DNA of 64,000 nucleotides from Synechococcus sp. RS9916 (GCF_000153825.1 NZ_DS022299.1:2196869-2260868); one strand, 5' to 3'; shown: positions 24,718 to 33,375, counted from the stretch's first letter. Notes: generated by a model from the letters alone, not told the origin. A program made the numbers and translations.

Positions 24718-25680
24718 GTGACCCTTGCTCCAGAAGCCGCTCCGGAAGTGGTCAGCGACCTGGTCAGCCAGCGGCTGCCCCAGACCGTGTGTGAACCCTG
24801 GGAACACCTGGGCGCGTTTGTGCATTGCCTGCACTGCGCCCCCACCGACCCTGCTGCTGCGGCCTTGGCGAAGGAGCGTCCGGCCCTGTTGTTGGTCCAT
24901 GGCTTCGGGGCCTCCACCGATCACTGGCGACACAACATCCCAGTGCTGGCGCGCACCCACGAGGTGCATGCCCTTGACCTGCTCGGGTTTGGTCGCAGCG
25001 CCAAGCCGGCCGGCCTCACCTATGGCGGTGCCCTCTGGCGGGATCAGCTCGTGGCCTACGTCAAGGAACGGATCGGTCGCCCCATCGTGATCGCCGGGAA
25101 TTCCCTGGGTGGTTTCGCGGCCCTCGCTGCTGGTGCTGCACTGGGGAATGACTGCGCTGGCGTGGTGCTGCTCAATGCCGCAGGCCCGTTCAGTGATGAG
25201 CAGCGGGAACCTAAAGGTTGGGGTGCCATTGCCCGTCAGACCATCGGCATGGCTCTGCTGAAGAGTCCGGTGCTGCAGCGTCTGCTGTTCGAGAACATGC
25301 GCCGCCCGGCCACCGTTCGACGCACCCTCAATCAGGTGTATGTCGATCGCACCAATGTGGATGAGGAACTGGTGGAGGCGATCCTTCTCCCATCCCGTGA
25401 TCCCGGCGCCTTTGGCGTGTTCCGCACTGTGTTCGACATTCCCCGCGGGCAACCCCTCGATGAATTGTTCGCGGATTTGACTGCTCCTCTGCTGTTGCTC
25501 TGGGGAATTCGCGACCCCTGGATCAATGCGGCGGGCCGGCGCGCCAGTTTTCAACGTCATGCACCGGAGGCGACGACGGAAGTGGTGCTGGAGGCGGGCC
25601 ATTGCCCCCACGATGAGGTGCCGGAGCAGGTGAATGCTGCCCTGCTGGAGTGGCTCAAAACCTTGGAACAGTGGGCATGA
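24718..25680 (+). CDS. Alpha/beta hydrolase, pheophytinase-like
   Basis: An alpha/beta-hydrolase of 320 residues starting at GTG 24718. It has the oxyanion HGFGAS, the nucleophile elbow GNSLGG with Ser at about residue 130, an acid candidate in WGIRDPWIN and the final His in EAGHCPHDE. The combination LLVHGFGASTDHWRHNIPVLA ... VHALDLLGFGRSAKP resembles plant pheophytinase and its cyanobacterial relatives, which remove phytol from pheophytin; that substrate is inferred from resemblance only. It lies alone, 88 bases upstream of the mutarotase gene. Confidence 0.88.
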   Translation: MTLAPEAAPEVVSDLVSQRLPQTVCEPWEHLGAFVHCLHCAPTDPAAAALAKERPALLLVHGFGASTDHWRHNIPVLARTHEVHALDLLGFGRSAKPAGLTYGGALWRDQLVAYVKERIGRPIVIAGNSLGGFAALAAGAALGNDCAGVVLLNAAGPFSDEQREPKGWGAIARQTIGMALLKSPVLQRLLFENMRRPATVRRTLNQVYVDRTNVDEELVEAILLPSRDPGAFGVFRTVFDIPRGQPLDELFADLTAPLLLLWGIRDPWINAAGRRASFQRHAPEATTEVVLEAGHCPHDEVPEQVNAALLEWLKTLEQWA

Positions 25681-25768
25681 CTGTGAGTGATCGATCGGTG
25701 TTGGCTGCACGACAGCCGGTCCTCGGTCAGCTCGTTACGGTCGCGCCACACTTGGACTGCCCAAGCCG

Positions 25769-26635
25769 ATGGCCATGACGCTCATTCAGCAGTCCGCGCC
25801 CTACCCCCACTGGGAATTTGTTCACCCCAGCAGTGGCGATCGCTTGCGGGTGGTGCCTGAGCGTGGCGGGCTGGTGACGGAGTGGAGCTGTGGTGGCCGC
25901 GAGTGGCTGTATTTCGATCGAGAGCGCTATGCCAATCCCGCCAACAGCATTCGCGGCGGGATCCCTGTGCTGTTCCCAATTTGCGGCAATCTCCCCGGTG
26001 ATGTGTTGCCGGTGAATGGGGTTGATCACACCCTCAAGCAACACGGTTTTGCCCGCGATCTGCCTTGGCAACTGCAGCTGCTCGAGGATCAGAGCGGTAT
26101 CCAGCTCAGCCTGACGGACACCGCCCAGACCCGTGAGGCCTTCCCGTTCCCTTTCCGCGTGGTGATGGCGGTGCGGCCGCTGGCGCAGGCCCTGGAGATT
26201 CGCACCACCATCAGCCACACCGGTGACGGTGCGGTGGCCATGCCGTTCAGCTTTGGTCTGCACCCTTACTTCACCATCAGCGATCTGAGCCGCACCCGTC
26301 TGGAGGGCCTCGCACCCCGTTGCCTCAATCACCTGGAGATGGCGGAGACCGACACCGCCGGGCAGCTGGAGCGATTGGCCCAGGGGGTGGATCTGCTGAG
26401 TCGCCCCTCCGGCCCCGTGACCCTGGTGGATGATCTGGCTGGCACCCGGGTTCAGCTCGACCATCCGGCACCGATGGATCTCACCGTGGTCTGGACCGAG
26501 CCGCCCCGCGCCATGGTGTGCCTGGAGCCTTGGACGGGTCCGCGTCAGTCCCTGATCAGTGGCGACCGCAAGCTGGAGCTGGCGGCCGGAGAGAGCCTCG
26601 AGCTCTGCTGCACCTATCGGGTTAGTCAGGGCTGA
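25769..26635 (+). CDS. Aldose 1-epimerase / hexose-6-phosphate mutarotase-like protein
   Basis: Belongs to the galactose-mutarotase fold that interconverts alpha and beta sugar anomers. The 288-residue protein has the family elements RVVPERGGLVTEW, IRGGIPVLFPICG with HGFARDLPW (catalytic His), SFGLHPYFTI (second His) and ending CLEPWTGPR with a Glu position. This arrangement is closer to the YeaD/hexose-6-phosphate 1-epimerase branch than to GalM. It begins at ATG 25769 and converges on glcE with a 17-base gap. Confidence 0.88.
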   Translation: MAMTLIQQSAPYPHWEFVHPSSGDRLRVVPERGGLVTEWSCGGREWLYFDRERYANPANSIRGGIPVLFPICGNLPGDVLPVNGVDHTLKQHGFARDLPWQLQLLEDQSGIQLSLTDTAQTREAFPFPFRVVMAVRPLAQALEIRTTISHTGDGAVAMPFSFGLHPYFTISDLSRTRLEGLAPRCLNHLEMAETDTAGQLERLAQGVDLLSRPSGPVTLVDDLAGTRVQLDHPAPMDLTVVWTEPPRAMVCLEPWTGPRQSLISGDRKLELAAGESLELCCTYRVSQG

Positions 26636-26652
26636 TTCTTCCCGGTCAGCCG

Positions 26653-27828
26653 TTATCCGTAGGGATGGGCGACCCCAGGAAGCCGACCGCGGTTGAGTTG
26701 CTGCAGGGGGTCGAACTGGCGCTTCACCGCCTCGATCAGCGGCCTGGATGGAGCATCCGTCCAGGCGTCAATCGCCTTGGTGCTTGCCGAGGGTTGTCGC
26801 AGCACACTCAGCCTGCCCCCCAGGGTCTCGACGCGCTGACGCAAGCTCTTCAGCTGATCGCATCGGGTTGCCCCGTCCGTCGGGACCCAGCCATCACCAC
26901 TGCCGGCGGCGGCGGCCACCTGCCAGTGCCATCCCTGCAGCGCCTGCAGTTCCGCGCTGCGGAACAGGGCCTGGACTTGGGTGGGGGCCAGGGCGAGTCG
27001 CAGCAACCAGGGTGGTGTGGCCGTAGTGCTGCTCTCTGCGGGTGGTAAGGGTCCCTCCCAGGGGTGTGGTTCCGCGCTCAGCTGGTGGTGCTCGGCAAGG
27101 GACCGCAGGCGGTTCAGCTGGTCCTCCACTGCCGCATCACTGACGCTGGCGACCCCCACCTGGATGCGCAGCGGTTGCGCTGGGCCGCACTGCCAATTGA
27201 GCAGCTCGGGGGTGAGGGTGCTGGCCACCACGTCGGCGCGCCAGGCCTCCAGCGCTTCGAGGGGGCCGTGAATCATGAGTAGGGCCCGTGCGGGACGAAT
27301 CGGTTGCACCCGCAGGGTGAGTTCGCTGATCAGGGCGAGGCTGCCCCAGCTGCCGCAGAGCAGGCGCATCAGGTCGTAGCCGGCCACGTTCTTCACCACC
27401 CGGCCGCCGGCATGGGCTTCGGTGCCGTCGCTGCGAATCAGTCCGATGCCGATGATCTGGTCGCGAACCCCCAGGTGGCGGTGACGCAGGCCTCCGGCCA
27501 GTCCTCGGGCCACCAGCCCTCCCACGCTGCCTGCTGAGTCAGTGCCTGCGGAATCATTGCCCGCTGAATCAGCGTCCTTCAGGTTCGTGCCAAAAGGCCA
27601 GTCGACGGGGAGCCATTGCTGGTGTTCCGCCAATTGCGCTTGCAGATCGGCCAGGGGCAGTCCCGCCTGCAAGGTGATCGTGAGGTCGTCGACGGCATGG
27701 TCGAGCACGGCCTTGCAGTGGCGCAGGCTGAGCACCGGTGCCGGTTTGAGCGGGGCTCCCCAGCTGAGGCGGCTGCCCAGACCGGAGGGGATCCAGGGGC
27801 TGGCGCTGGCGTGCAGATCACGCACCAC
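26653..27828 (-). CDS. glcE: Glycolate dehydrogenase FAD-binding subunit GlcE (start uncertain)
   Basis: GlcE is the second flavin subunit of glycolate dehydrogenase, which oxidises photorespiratory glycolate to glyoxylate. The FAD_binding_4 fold is visible: IPSGLGSRLSWG, VGGLVARGLAGGLRHRHLGVRDQIIG, and GGRVVKNVAGYDLMRLLCGSWGSLALISELTLRV, with the short-C-terminus GlcE architecture. GTG 27828 is the first standard start after the upstream divergent gene, but the conserved N-terminus (DNLAAVQDV) lies beyond it, and the frame stays open to 28167 with GTG at 28041. A three-unit repeat is inserted before the VGGLV motif. GlcF is encoded 2 kb upstream on the same strand; GlcD is not in the window. 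Confidence 0.87.
   Translation of the reverse strand: MVRDLHASASPWIPSGLGSRLSWGAPLKPAPVLSLRHCKAVLDHAVDDLTITLQAGLPLADLQAQLAEHQQWLPVDWPFGTNLKDADSAGNDSAGTDSAGSVGGLVARGLAGGLRHRHLGVRDQIIGIGLIRSDGTEAHAGGRVVKNVAGYDLMRLLCGSWGSLALISELTLRVQPIRPARALLMIHGPLEALEAWRADVVASTLTPELLNWQCGPAQPLRIQVGVASVSDAAVEDQLNRLRSLAEHHQLSAEPHPWEGPLPPAESSTTATPPWLLRLALAPTQVQALFRSAELQALQGWHWQVAAAAGSGDGWVPTDGATRCDQLKSLRQRVETLGGRLSVLRQPSASTKAIDAWTDAPSRPLIEAVKRQFDPLQQLNRGRLPGVAHPYG
27529..27573 (-). repeat. Tandem 15-bp repeat inside glcE (x-D-S-A-G)3
   Basis: Three imperfect 15-bp units (27529-27543, 27544-27558, 27559-27573) encode A-D-S-A-G, N-D-S-A-G and T-D-S-A-G directly before the VGGLV flavin-binding motif. Unit length is a multiple of three, so copy number can vary without breaking the frame. 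Confidence 0.8.
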
Positions 27829-27932
27829 GTCCTGGACCGCGGCCAGGTTGTCTGGCGCGATGGTCTGGGGTGAGCTGGTGTTGGCGACGAACGTATCGAT
27901 AACCGGTGGGTTCTGCCGAGAATGATGGTGCC

Positions 27933-28430
27933 ATGGGCCTTGCTGCCATGACTCGACAAGTGCGCCGATTGGTCCACAGTGTGCTCCTGCTCCATCTGGG
28001 GATCTGTGGTCAGGGCGCTTTGGCTCAGAGGGCTGAACCACCGTTGCCCAACGCCAGTGGTGACTTTTTGAGCAGCCAGACCCAGGGCAATCGCGGGCTT
28101 TACGAGGTGCGCCATTGGCTGATGGTGGAGCGGGATCCAGAGGGAACCCACTGCCGGTCTTTGGCAACCCATCAACCGATTGCCCGGCTTCACTACGGGG
28201 ATGTGGTGGTCACCGACACCCCGGAGCATGGCCTTCAGCAGGCGGTGCTGATGGTGAACGGTCGCCCCTGGCTGCGCGTGCGTCTGCCGGGCTGGCGTCA
28301 GTTGGATGTTGCGCAGCGCAGTCAAGCTTCCGTTGTTTGTCTGGTGCGTGCCAATGCAGGGTTTATTGCTCCAGTGAATGGGTCTGATCTGATCGAGATT
28401 GAGGAGCGCGCGAGGCGGAGTCCTCGGTGA
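27933..28430 (+). CDS. Hypothetical secreted protein (165 aa)
   Basis: The N-terminus looks like a Sec signal peptide: basic TRQVRR, a hydrophobic run VHSVLLLHLGICG, and a likely cleavage after QGALAQ. The mature part (YEVRHWLMVERDPEGTHCRSLATHQPIARLHYGDVVVTD ... NGRPWLRVRLPG) has the beta-strand pattern of a small SH3-like domain, as in periplasmic proteins of unknown role. Possible starts are ATG 27933 and 27948. It overlaps the kinase gene by four bases (GTGA), so they are coupled. Confidence 0.75.
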   Translation: MGLAAMTRQVRRLVHSVLLLHLGICGQGALAQRAEPPLPNASGDFLSSQTQGNRGLYEVRHWLMVERDPEGTHCRSLATHQPIARLHYGDVVVTDTPEHGLQQAVLMVNGRPWLRVRLPGWRQLDVAQRSQASVVCLVRANAGFIAPVNGSDLIEIEERARRSPR

Positions 28431-29839
28431 AGGTTGTGGTGATCGACGACGACCCCACGGGGTCGCAAACGGTTCACAGCTGTCCGTTGTTGCTGCGCTG
28501 GGACCGGGAGACCTTGCGCCGTGGTTTGCGCCATCCCTCGCGATTGCTGTTTGTGCTGGCCAACACCCGGGCGCTGTCGCCGTCTGAGGCCGCCGCACGG
28601 AACCGAGAGATTGTGGAGGAATTGGCTGCAGCGATGGCTGCGGACAACATGCGCCCTGATCAGGTGCAGTTGGTCAGCCGAGGTGACTCCACCCTGCGGG
28701 GCCATGGCGTGTTGGAGCCCCAGGTGCTGGCGGAGGCCTGGCAGGCACGCTTTGAGCCCGTGGACGCCACGTTGCATGTGCCGGCGTTCCTGCCGGGGGG
28801 GCGCACGACCGTGGACGGGGTGCATCTTCTGCATGGGGATCCTGTTCACACCACCGCGTTTGCCCAGGACCGGTTGTTTGGTTTCAGCACCAGCGATCTG
28901 GCCGCCTGGCTGGAGGAGAAAAGTGGTGGCGCGATTGCACAGGCCTCAGTGATGCGGCTGGGCTGGGGGGTGTTGGATCGGGCTGCTGAAGGGCGCCGTG
29001 GTGGTGAACCTGCAGGTTTCACGGCTCTGCTCCACTGGCTTGAGGGTCTTGAGGACAATCAACCCGTGGTGGTTGATGCCACCCGCGTCGAGCAATTGGA
29101 GGCCCTTGGGGCGGCCGTTCATCAGTTGCAGGGCCGCAAACGCTTTCTGTTTCGTTCCGCCGCCAGCCTCCTTAATGGCCTGGTGGATGGTGGATCCTGC
29201 CCCCTAGGGCCTCAGCCTTTGGATGCGACTGGCCTGGCAGGTTTGCGGCGTCAGCATTCAGGCAGGCCTCAGCCTGGGTTGGTGCTGGTGGGTTCCCATG
29301 TGCCGTTGGCGGATCAGCAGCTGCAGCAGCTGTTGCGGGAGCCTGCATGCGAAGGGCTGGAGTTGCCCGTGGCCCGCATCGCCCGAGTGCTGGAAGGGGG
29401 CCAGGCCGACTGGTTGTTGCCGGATCTGGAACTGGAGTGGCGCACGCGGCTGGAGGCGCTGCTGGCCCGAGGTTGCACCCCCGTGCTGTTCACCAGCCGC
29501 GGCGAGCTGGGGTTTGGCGAGGGGGAAGGGGCGGTGCTCCGGCGGCTCCGGTTTGGGATGGAGTTGGCCCGGGTGATGGGGCGTCTGGTGGCGGCCCTGG
29601 CACCGCAGCTGGGTTATGTGATTAGCAAGGGCGGCATCACCACCGGCACCCTGCTGGCGGAGGGGCTCGGGCTCGAAGCGGTGCAGCTGGAGGGACAGTT
29701 GCTGCCGGGACTGTCGTTGGTGCGGCCGTTGCCTTCGGCTGGTTCAGCGCATCAGGGGCTGCCGATCATCACCTTCCCAGGAAATCTTGGCGACGCCGAC
29801 ACGCTGGCGCAGGCCTGGCGGCAGATGGAGGGGCGCTAG
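28427..29839 (+). CDS. Four-carbon acid sugar kinase family protein (DUF1537)
   Basis: Belongs to the DUF1537 family, whose studied members phosphorylate four-carbon sugar acids such as threonate, erythronate or 4-hydroxythreonine. The 470-residue protein begins VVVIDDDPTGSQTVH, has the signature SRGDSTLRGHGVLE (about residues 84-97), and ends with the nucleotide-binding region FTSRGELG ... SKGGITTGTLL and FPGNLGD. It starts with GTG in a GTGA overlap with the secreted-protein gene. It ends tail to tail with glcF, both stops sharing the palindrome CTAG at 29836-29839. The substrate here is unknown. Confidence 0.87.
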   Translation: MKVVVIDDDPTGSQTVHSCPLLLRWDRETLRRGLRHPSRLLFVLANTRALSPSEAAARNREIVEELAAAMAADNMRPDQVQLVSRGDSTLRGHGVLEPQVLAEAWQARFEPVDATLHVPAFLPGGRTTVDGVHLLHGDPVHTTAFAQDRLFGFSTSDLAAWLEEKSGGAIAQASVMRLGWGVLDRAAEGRRGGEPAGFTALLHWLEGLEDNQPVVVDATRVEQLEALGAAVHQLQGRKRFLFRSAASLLNGLVDGGSCPLGPQPLDATGLAGLRRQHSGRPQPGLVLVGSHVPLADQQLQQLLREPACEGLELPVARIARVLEGGQADWLLPDLELEWRTRLEALLARGCTPVLFTSRGELGFGEGEGAVLRRLRFGMELARVMGRLVAALAPQLGYVISKGGITTGTLLAEGLGLEAVQLEGQLLPGLSLVRPLPSAGSAHQGLPIITFPGNLGDADTLAQAWRQMEGR

Positions 29840-31140
29840 AGCAGTCCGGCTGAGGTCGCCAGCAGTTCCATCGGGTGACGCACCGCGGGGGCCTGGTCGT
29901 CTGGAGGCAGGTGGCGGCGCAATTGCAGCGTGCAACCGATGTTGGCGCTGGCAATCAGCCCGGCGCCTGTGCTCTGCAGGTCGTTGGCTTTGATCCGCCC
30001 CAGGGCGGCGGCTTCGTCGGGTTGCACCAGGTTGTAGATGCCGGCACTGCCGCAGCAGACACCGGCTTCCGTGGCCTCGCGCAGTTGCAGGTGGGGAATC
30101 GCCTGCAGCAGGGCCCGCGGTTGCGCCGTGATTCCCTGGCCATGGATCATGTGGCAGGCATCGTGATACGCCACTGACAGGGGCTCGGCGGGGCTGGCCT
30201 GCTGTCCCTCTGGGTGTTGGAGGGGCATCAGGGCTGCGCGGAACTCTTCACTCAGCCCGCGTTCCATCAGGAATTCATGCACGTCCTGCACGGGGCAGGG
30301 GAATCCGCTGGCGCCTGGTTCGAGCAGTTCTCCATAGGCCTTGAGGGTGTGGCCGCAGCCGGAAGCAGCCACGAGGACGGCATCCAAGGGCTGTGGATTG
30401 GGGATGGCCTGGAAGCTGGCCACCAAGGTGGTGGCCAGCTCGCGGGTCTGGTCCATCTGGCCCTGGTGATGGCTCACGGCACCACAACAGCCCTGGTTCG
30501 GCGGGATCACCACCTCGAAACCATTGGCCTGGAGCACCGCCACGGTGGCTGCGTTGACCTTGGGGTCAAAGCACCGCTGCACGCACCCCAGCACCAGCCC
30601 GACCCGGCCGCGGCGTTGTCCATGGGCCGGCGACACGGTGGGGAAGCGATCGGCGAAGCCTTCCGGGGCCAGAGCTGGCAACAGAGCATCCATGGCATTC
30701 AGCTGCGGCCCAAGCAGCTTCAGCACGCCGCTGCGGCGCACGAGGGATTGCAGTGGGGTGCCGGCATAGGCCCGCAGCGGAGTGAGCAGGGCTCTCAATC
30801 GGCGGGGATAGGGGAGCACGGCCAGTAGCAGCTGCCGGAATGTGTGCTGCCAAGGGCTGCGCAGCTCAGGGTTGTTGAGGCGCGGACGGGTGGCCTCGAT
30901 CAGCTGGTCGTAACGCACGCCGGACGGGCAGGCGCTGACGCAAGCGAAGCACCCGAGGCAGCTGTCGAAATGCCCGGCAACGGTGGCATCCAGGCTCAGT
31001 TCACCGGTATCGATCGCCTTGAGGGTGTGGATGCGACCGCGCGGCGAGTCCATTTCCGTCCCCAGCACCCGGTAGCTGGCGCAGGTGGGCAGGCAGAAGC
31101 CGCAGTGAACGCAGGGATCGGAAGGATCAGGACTGGCCAT
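29836..31140 (-). CDS. glcF: Glycolate dehydrogenase iron-sulfur subunit GlcF
   Basis: GlcF carries two 4Fe-4S clusters that move electrons from the GlcD/GlcE flavins to the quinone pool. The N-terminal ferredoxin domain has CVHCGFCLPTC and CLGCFACVSACPSG; the rest contains two CCG domains (NQGCCGAVSHHQGQ and EAGVCCGSAGIYNL), as expected. At 434 residues it has the usual length. It overlaps the upstream dioxygenase-like gene by 14 bases and may be co-transcribed with it. Confidence 0.95.
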   Translation of the reverse strand: MASPDPSDPCVHCGFCLPTCASYRVLGTEMDSPRGRIHTLKAIDTGELSLDATVAGHFDSCLGCFACVSACPSGVRYDQLIEATRPRLNNPELRSPWQHTFRQLLLAVLPYPRRLRALLTPLRAYAGTPLQSLVRRSGVLKLLGPQLNAMDALLPALAPEGFADRFPTVSPAHGQRRGRVGLVLGCVQRCFDPKVNAATVAVLQANGFEVVIPPNQGCCGAVSHHQGQMDQTRELATTLVASFQAIPNPQPLDAVLVAASGCGHTLKAYGELLEPGASGFPCPVQDVHEFLMERGLSEEFRAALMPLQHPEGQQASPAEPLSVAYHDACHMIHGQGITAQPRALLQAIPHLQLREATEAGVCCGSAGIYNLVQPDEAAALGRIKANDLQSTGAGLIASANIGCTLQLRRHLPPDDQAPAVRHPMELLATSAGLL

Positions 31141-31894
31141 GGCGCCATTGTGCTGGGCTGAATGGGGTACCTGGCTGCTGCAGGCGTCGCCCGAGGCTGT
31201 GCTGGTTGGTGCGGCGCAGCACGTTCACGATTTCCGGGTGGTGGGAACCGTTGAGCGCTGACTCGGCGTTGAGAGTGAGTGGGCCGCTGAGGTAATTGAC
31301 GATCAGTGCCAGGCGCGGAGCGGCGGTGCGGTTGCTGCAGGATCCATGCAGGGTCCAGGGCGTGTGGATGGTTGCATCCCCGAAGGCCATGGGTGTGGCC
31401 ACACAAGGAGAGGTCTCCGGTAGGCCAATGGGAGGGCTGCTGGCCTGTTGGGGTTGCTCCAGGAGGCAGTGGCGGTGGCTCCCGGGCAGAAACTGAATCG
31501 GTGCGTTGGCGGCATCGATCGCTTGCAGTGGCAACCACACCGTGAAGGCGGCGAGTTGGTCGCTTGGGATGAAGCGGGCGTCTTGATGCCAGGCGGTGCC
31601 GGGTTCACCGGTGCGTTTTCTGTAGAGAGTTGCGGCTAGAAGCTTCACGGGAGCTTGGCCCAGGCCACACGTGCTTTGGAGCCGTGCCAGCAAGCTGGGT
31701 TGTTGCAGGAGATCGGCGAGCTCGGGCAGGTCGTCCTGCAGAAACCAGAGGGGCTCTCCCTGGCTTTCCCAGCGCTTGGCTGCTTCCAGGATGGGAGCTG
31801 TGAGTCGACGCAGTCTGGTGCGGCTGGCCTGGTCCAGCAGCTCAGGCACCCAGGTGAAACCATCCCGCTCCAGGCAGGCGTCAGCGAGGCGCAT
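31127..31894 (-). CDS. Phytanoyl-CoA dioxygenase (PhyH)-like protein
   Basis: A non-heme Fe(II)/2-oxoglutarate-dependent oxygenase of the PhyH superfamily. The 255-residue protein has the iron motif HxD in GTAWHQDARFI (about residues 101-103), FLPGSHRHC typical of the family, and a distal His with Arg in TPWTLHGSCSNRTAAPRLALIVNY. The substrate cannot be read from sequence; relatives act on lipids, ectoine or halogenated metabolites. It overlaps glcF (14 bases) and the next upstream gene (14 bases), so translation is tightly linked. Confidence 0.87.
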   Translation of the reverse strand: MRLADACLERDGFTWVPELLDQASRTRLRRLTAPILEAAKRWESQGEPLWFLQDDLPELADLLQQPSLLARLQSTCGLGQAPVKLLAATLYRKRTGEPGTAWHQDARFIPSDQLAAFTVWLPLQAIDAANAPIQFLPGSHRHCLLEQPQQASSPPIGLPETSPCVATPMAFGDATIHTPWTLHGSCSNRTAAPRLALIVNYLSGPLTLNAESALNGSHHPEIVNVLRRTNQHSLGRRLQQPGTPFSPAQWRHGQS

Positions 31895-32696
31895 GGCTCA
31901 GCAGATACAACTTCATCGACCAGGTGCCATCGCTCTCAGGGCTCAGTTTGAGATGGCTGAAGCCGTCTTGATGGCTCGGACTCTGCTGTTGACGCCAGTT
32001 GTGATGGTGTCGCTGGCATTCCGTGATGGTCTCAGGCGAACACCAGGGCTCCAGTGCTTGCAGCAGGGTCTGCACCAGTGGGTCATTGATCGCGCTGCCA
32101 CGCTGCAGCCGTCCTACGGGGAACAATTCGAACCCCAGGCGTTGGATGCCATCCGCTCCCCAGTCACATGTGGCGGACCAGCAGAACGTTTCTGCCTGGA
32201 GGAGTTCTGCCAGGGTGTCTCTGCATAGGTTTGGTGCCTGGCGTGTCAGCCAGGCCCACTGATCGGGGCCGGTGAGGTTGAGGCGAATGGCCCCGTGTTG
32301 GTGGTCGGTTCTGCTGGGGAAGAATCCGCAGTGACTGATCCCCAGGTCCAGGTCGTCGCTGCTGGGCCAGTACAGCGGTTGCTCGACCTGGGGTATGAGC
32401 TGCTGGCGCGCTGCCCCCACACCTTCGGCCAGCGCTCCTTTGCGGTGATCGAGGCGAAAGAACACACCCGGGGGATGCGCAAAGGGATGGTCGAATTCCA
32501 GCCAGGGTTCCCGCAGCACGCCCCCGGCCACCTGCAGGCTCCGGTCGATGCGATCGCACAGGTCGCTCCAGGCGTCCCAGCCATGGCGCTGCCGGGGTGG
32601 TGGCAGCGGGAAGGACAGGTCTGCAGGCCTCTTGGGATCGTCCAGGCGGTACTCGCAGAGAACGACCCTGGCGATTGGTGGCGTTAGACGTAGCAA
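31881..32696 (-). CDS. Hypothetical protein (271 aa)
   Basis: I do not recognise a family. The protein is soluble with no signal peptide or membrane segment. The most striking part is a histidine- and aromatic-rich middle (EFDHPFAHPPGVFFRLDHRKGA ... DLDLGISHCGFFPSRTDHQHGAIRLNLT), and a tail with HHHNWRQQQSPSHQDGFSHLKL that may bind metal, although no catalytic motif is clear. It sits between two 2-oxoglutarate-oxygenase-like genes, overlapping each by 13-14 bases, so a role with them is likely. Confidence 0.72.
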   Translation of the reverse strand: MLRLTPPIARVVLCEYRLDDPKRPADLSFPLPPPRQRHGWDAWSDLCDRIDRSLQVAGGVLREPWLEFDHPFAHPPGVFFRLDHRKGALAEGVGAARQQLIPQVEQPLYWPSSDDLDLGISHCGFFPSRTDHQHGAIRLNLTGPDQWAWLTRQAPNLCRDTLAELLQAETFCWSATCDWGADGIQRLGFELFPVGRLQRGSAINDPLVQTLLQALEPWCSPETITECQRHHHNWRQQQSPSHQDGFSHLKLSPESDGTWSMKLYLLSHAPR

Positions 32697-33268
32697 TGCA
32701 GTCGGGTGTGGCTGCGATTGAGACGCAGGAATCCTCCCAGCACCACCCGCAGTTCCGGTCCTGATGTGGGCAGCACCTGATGGCGGCGGCAGCCGGCGTT
32801 AAACAGCAGCAGCTCGCCAGGGGATAGGGGCACGCAGGTCTCATCGGCGCTGATCTGCAGCTCTCCTCCCTGGGTGGCGGAGCGGACGCCGTACAGAAAG
32901 CTCAGTTGAAACGCGGGCTCCAGGGCCACGTCGCAGAGGGTGCCGTTTTCGATCAGGTTGAGGGGATTCCAGTCCTGCTCGCAGTGCTCTGGAATGCGGC
33001 CTCCGCTGGCCATTTCCCGCAGCGCCCACCCCGGCAGTTGGCTTCCGTCGCTGCTGCTGAGCAGGTCCAGGGGTAGGCCGAAGTGTTGGCTGAACAACGC
33101 AGCCACCGGTGCAAAAAACAGTTGCTCGAGTTGGTCCACGGCGGCGAGCTTGCAGCGCAGCTGGAGATGGTCGAGGTAGCGCTGAGGATCGGTGCCCACG
33201 CAACTGCGTGGCAAGGTGCGCCCCCAAGGTGTTGGCGCCCAGGTGCCGCTGTCATCGAGCCCCTGCAA
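32684..33268 (-). CDS. Probable 2-oxoglutarate/Fe(II) oxygenase-like protein (start uncertain)
   Basis: The C-terminal half resembles the double-stranded beta-helix of prolyl-hydroxylase-like oxygenases: FQLSFLYGVRSATQGGELQI, LSPGELLLFNAGCRRHQVLP with a distal His, and a following Arg in LRVVLGGFLRL. The proximal HxD is not obvious; HCEQDWNP (about residues 93-100) is a candidate with wider spacing, so activity is doubtful. The only standard start is TTG 33268, yet coding-like sequence continues upstream to near the icd stop. It begins an overlapping set with the 271-residue protein, the PhyH-like protein and glcF. Confidence 0.7.
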   Translation of the reverse strand: MQGLDDSGTWAPTPWGRTLPRSCVGTDPQRYLDHLQLRCKLAAVDQLEQLFFAPVAALFSQHFGLPLDLLSSSDGSQLPGWALREMASGGRIPEHCEQDWNPLNLIENGTLCDVALEPAFQLSFLYGVRSATQGGELQISADETCVPLSPGELLLFNAGCRRHQVLPTSGPELRVVLGGFLRLNRSHTRLHCYV

Positions 33269-33375
33269 TGCATTGCAGAGGGCGGCGATGGCGGAATGGT
33301 CCAGAGCGGGTTGCCAGCGTCTCAGCGCCAGCTCCCCCCTCAGGACTGCGGCAACGGCTTCGGCGGTTTGCGGGC

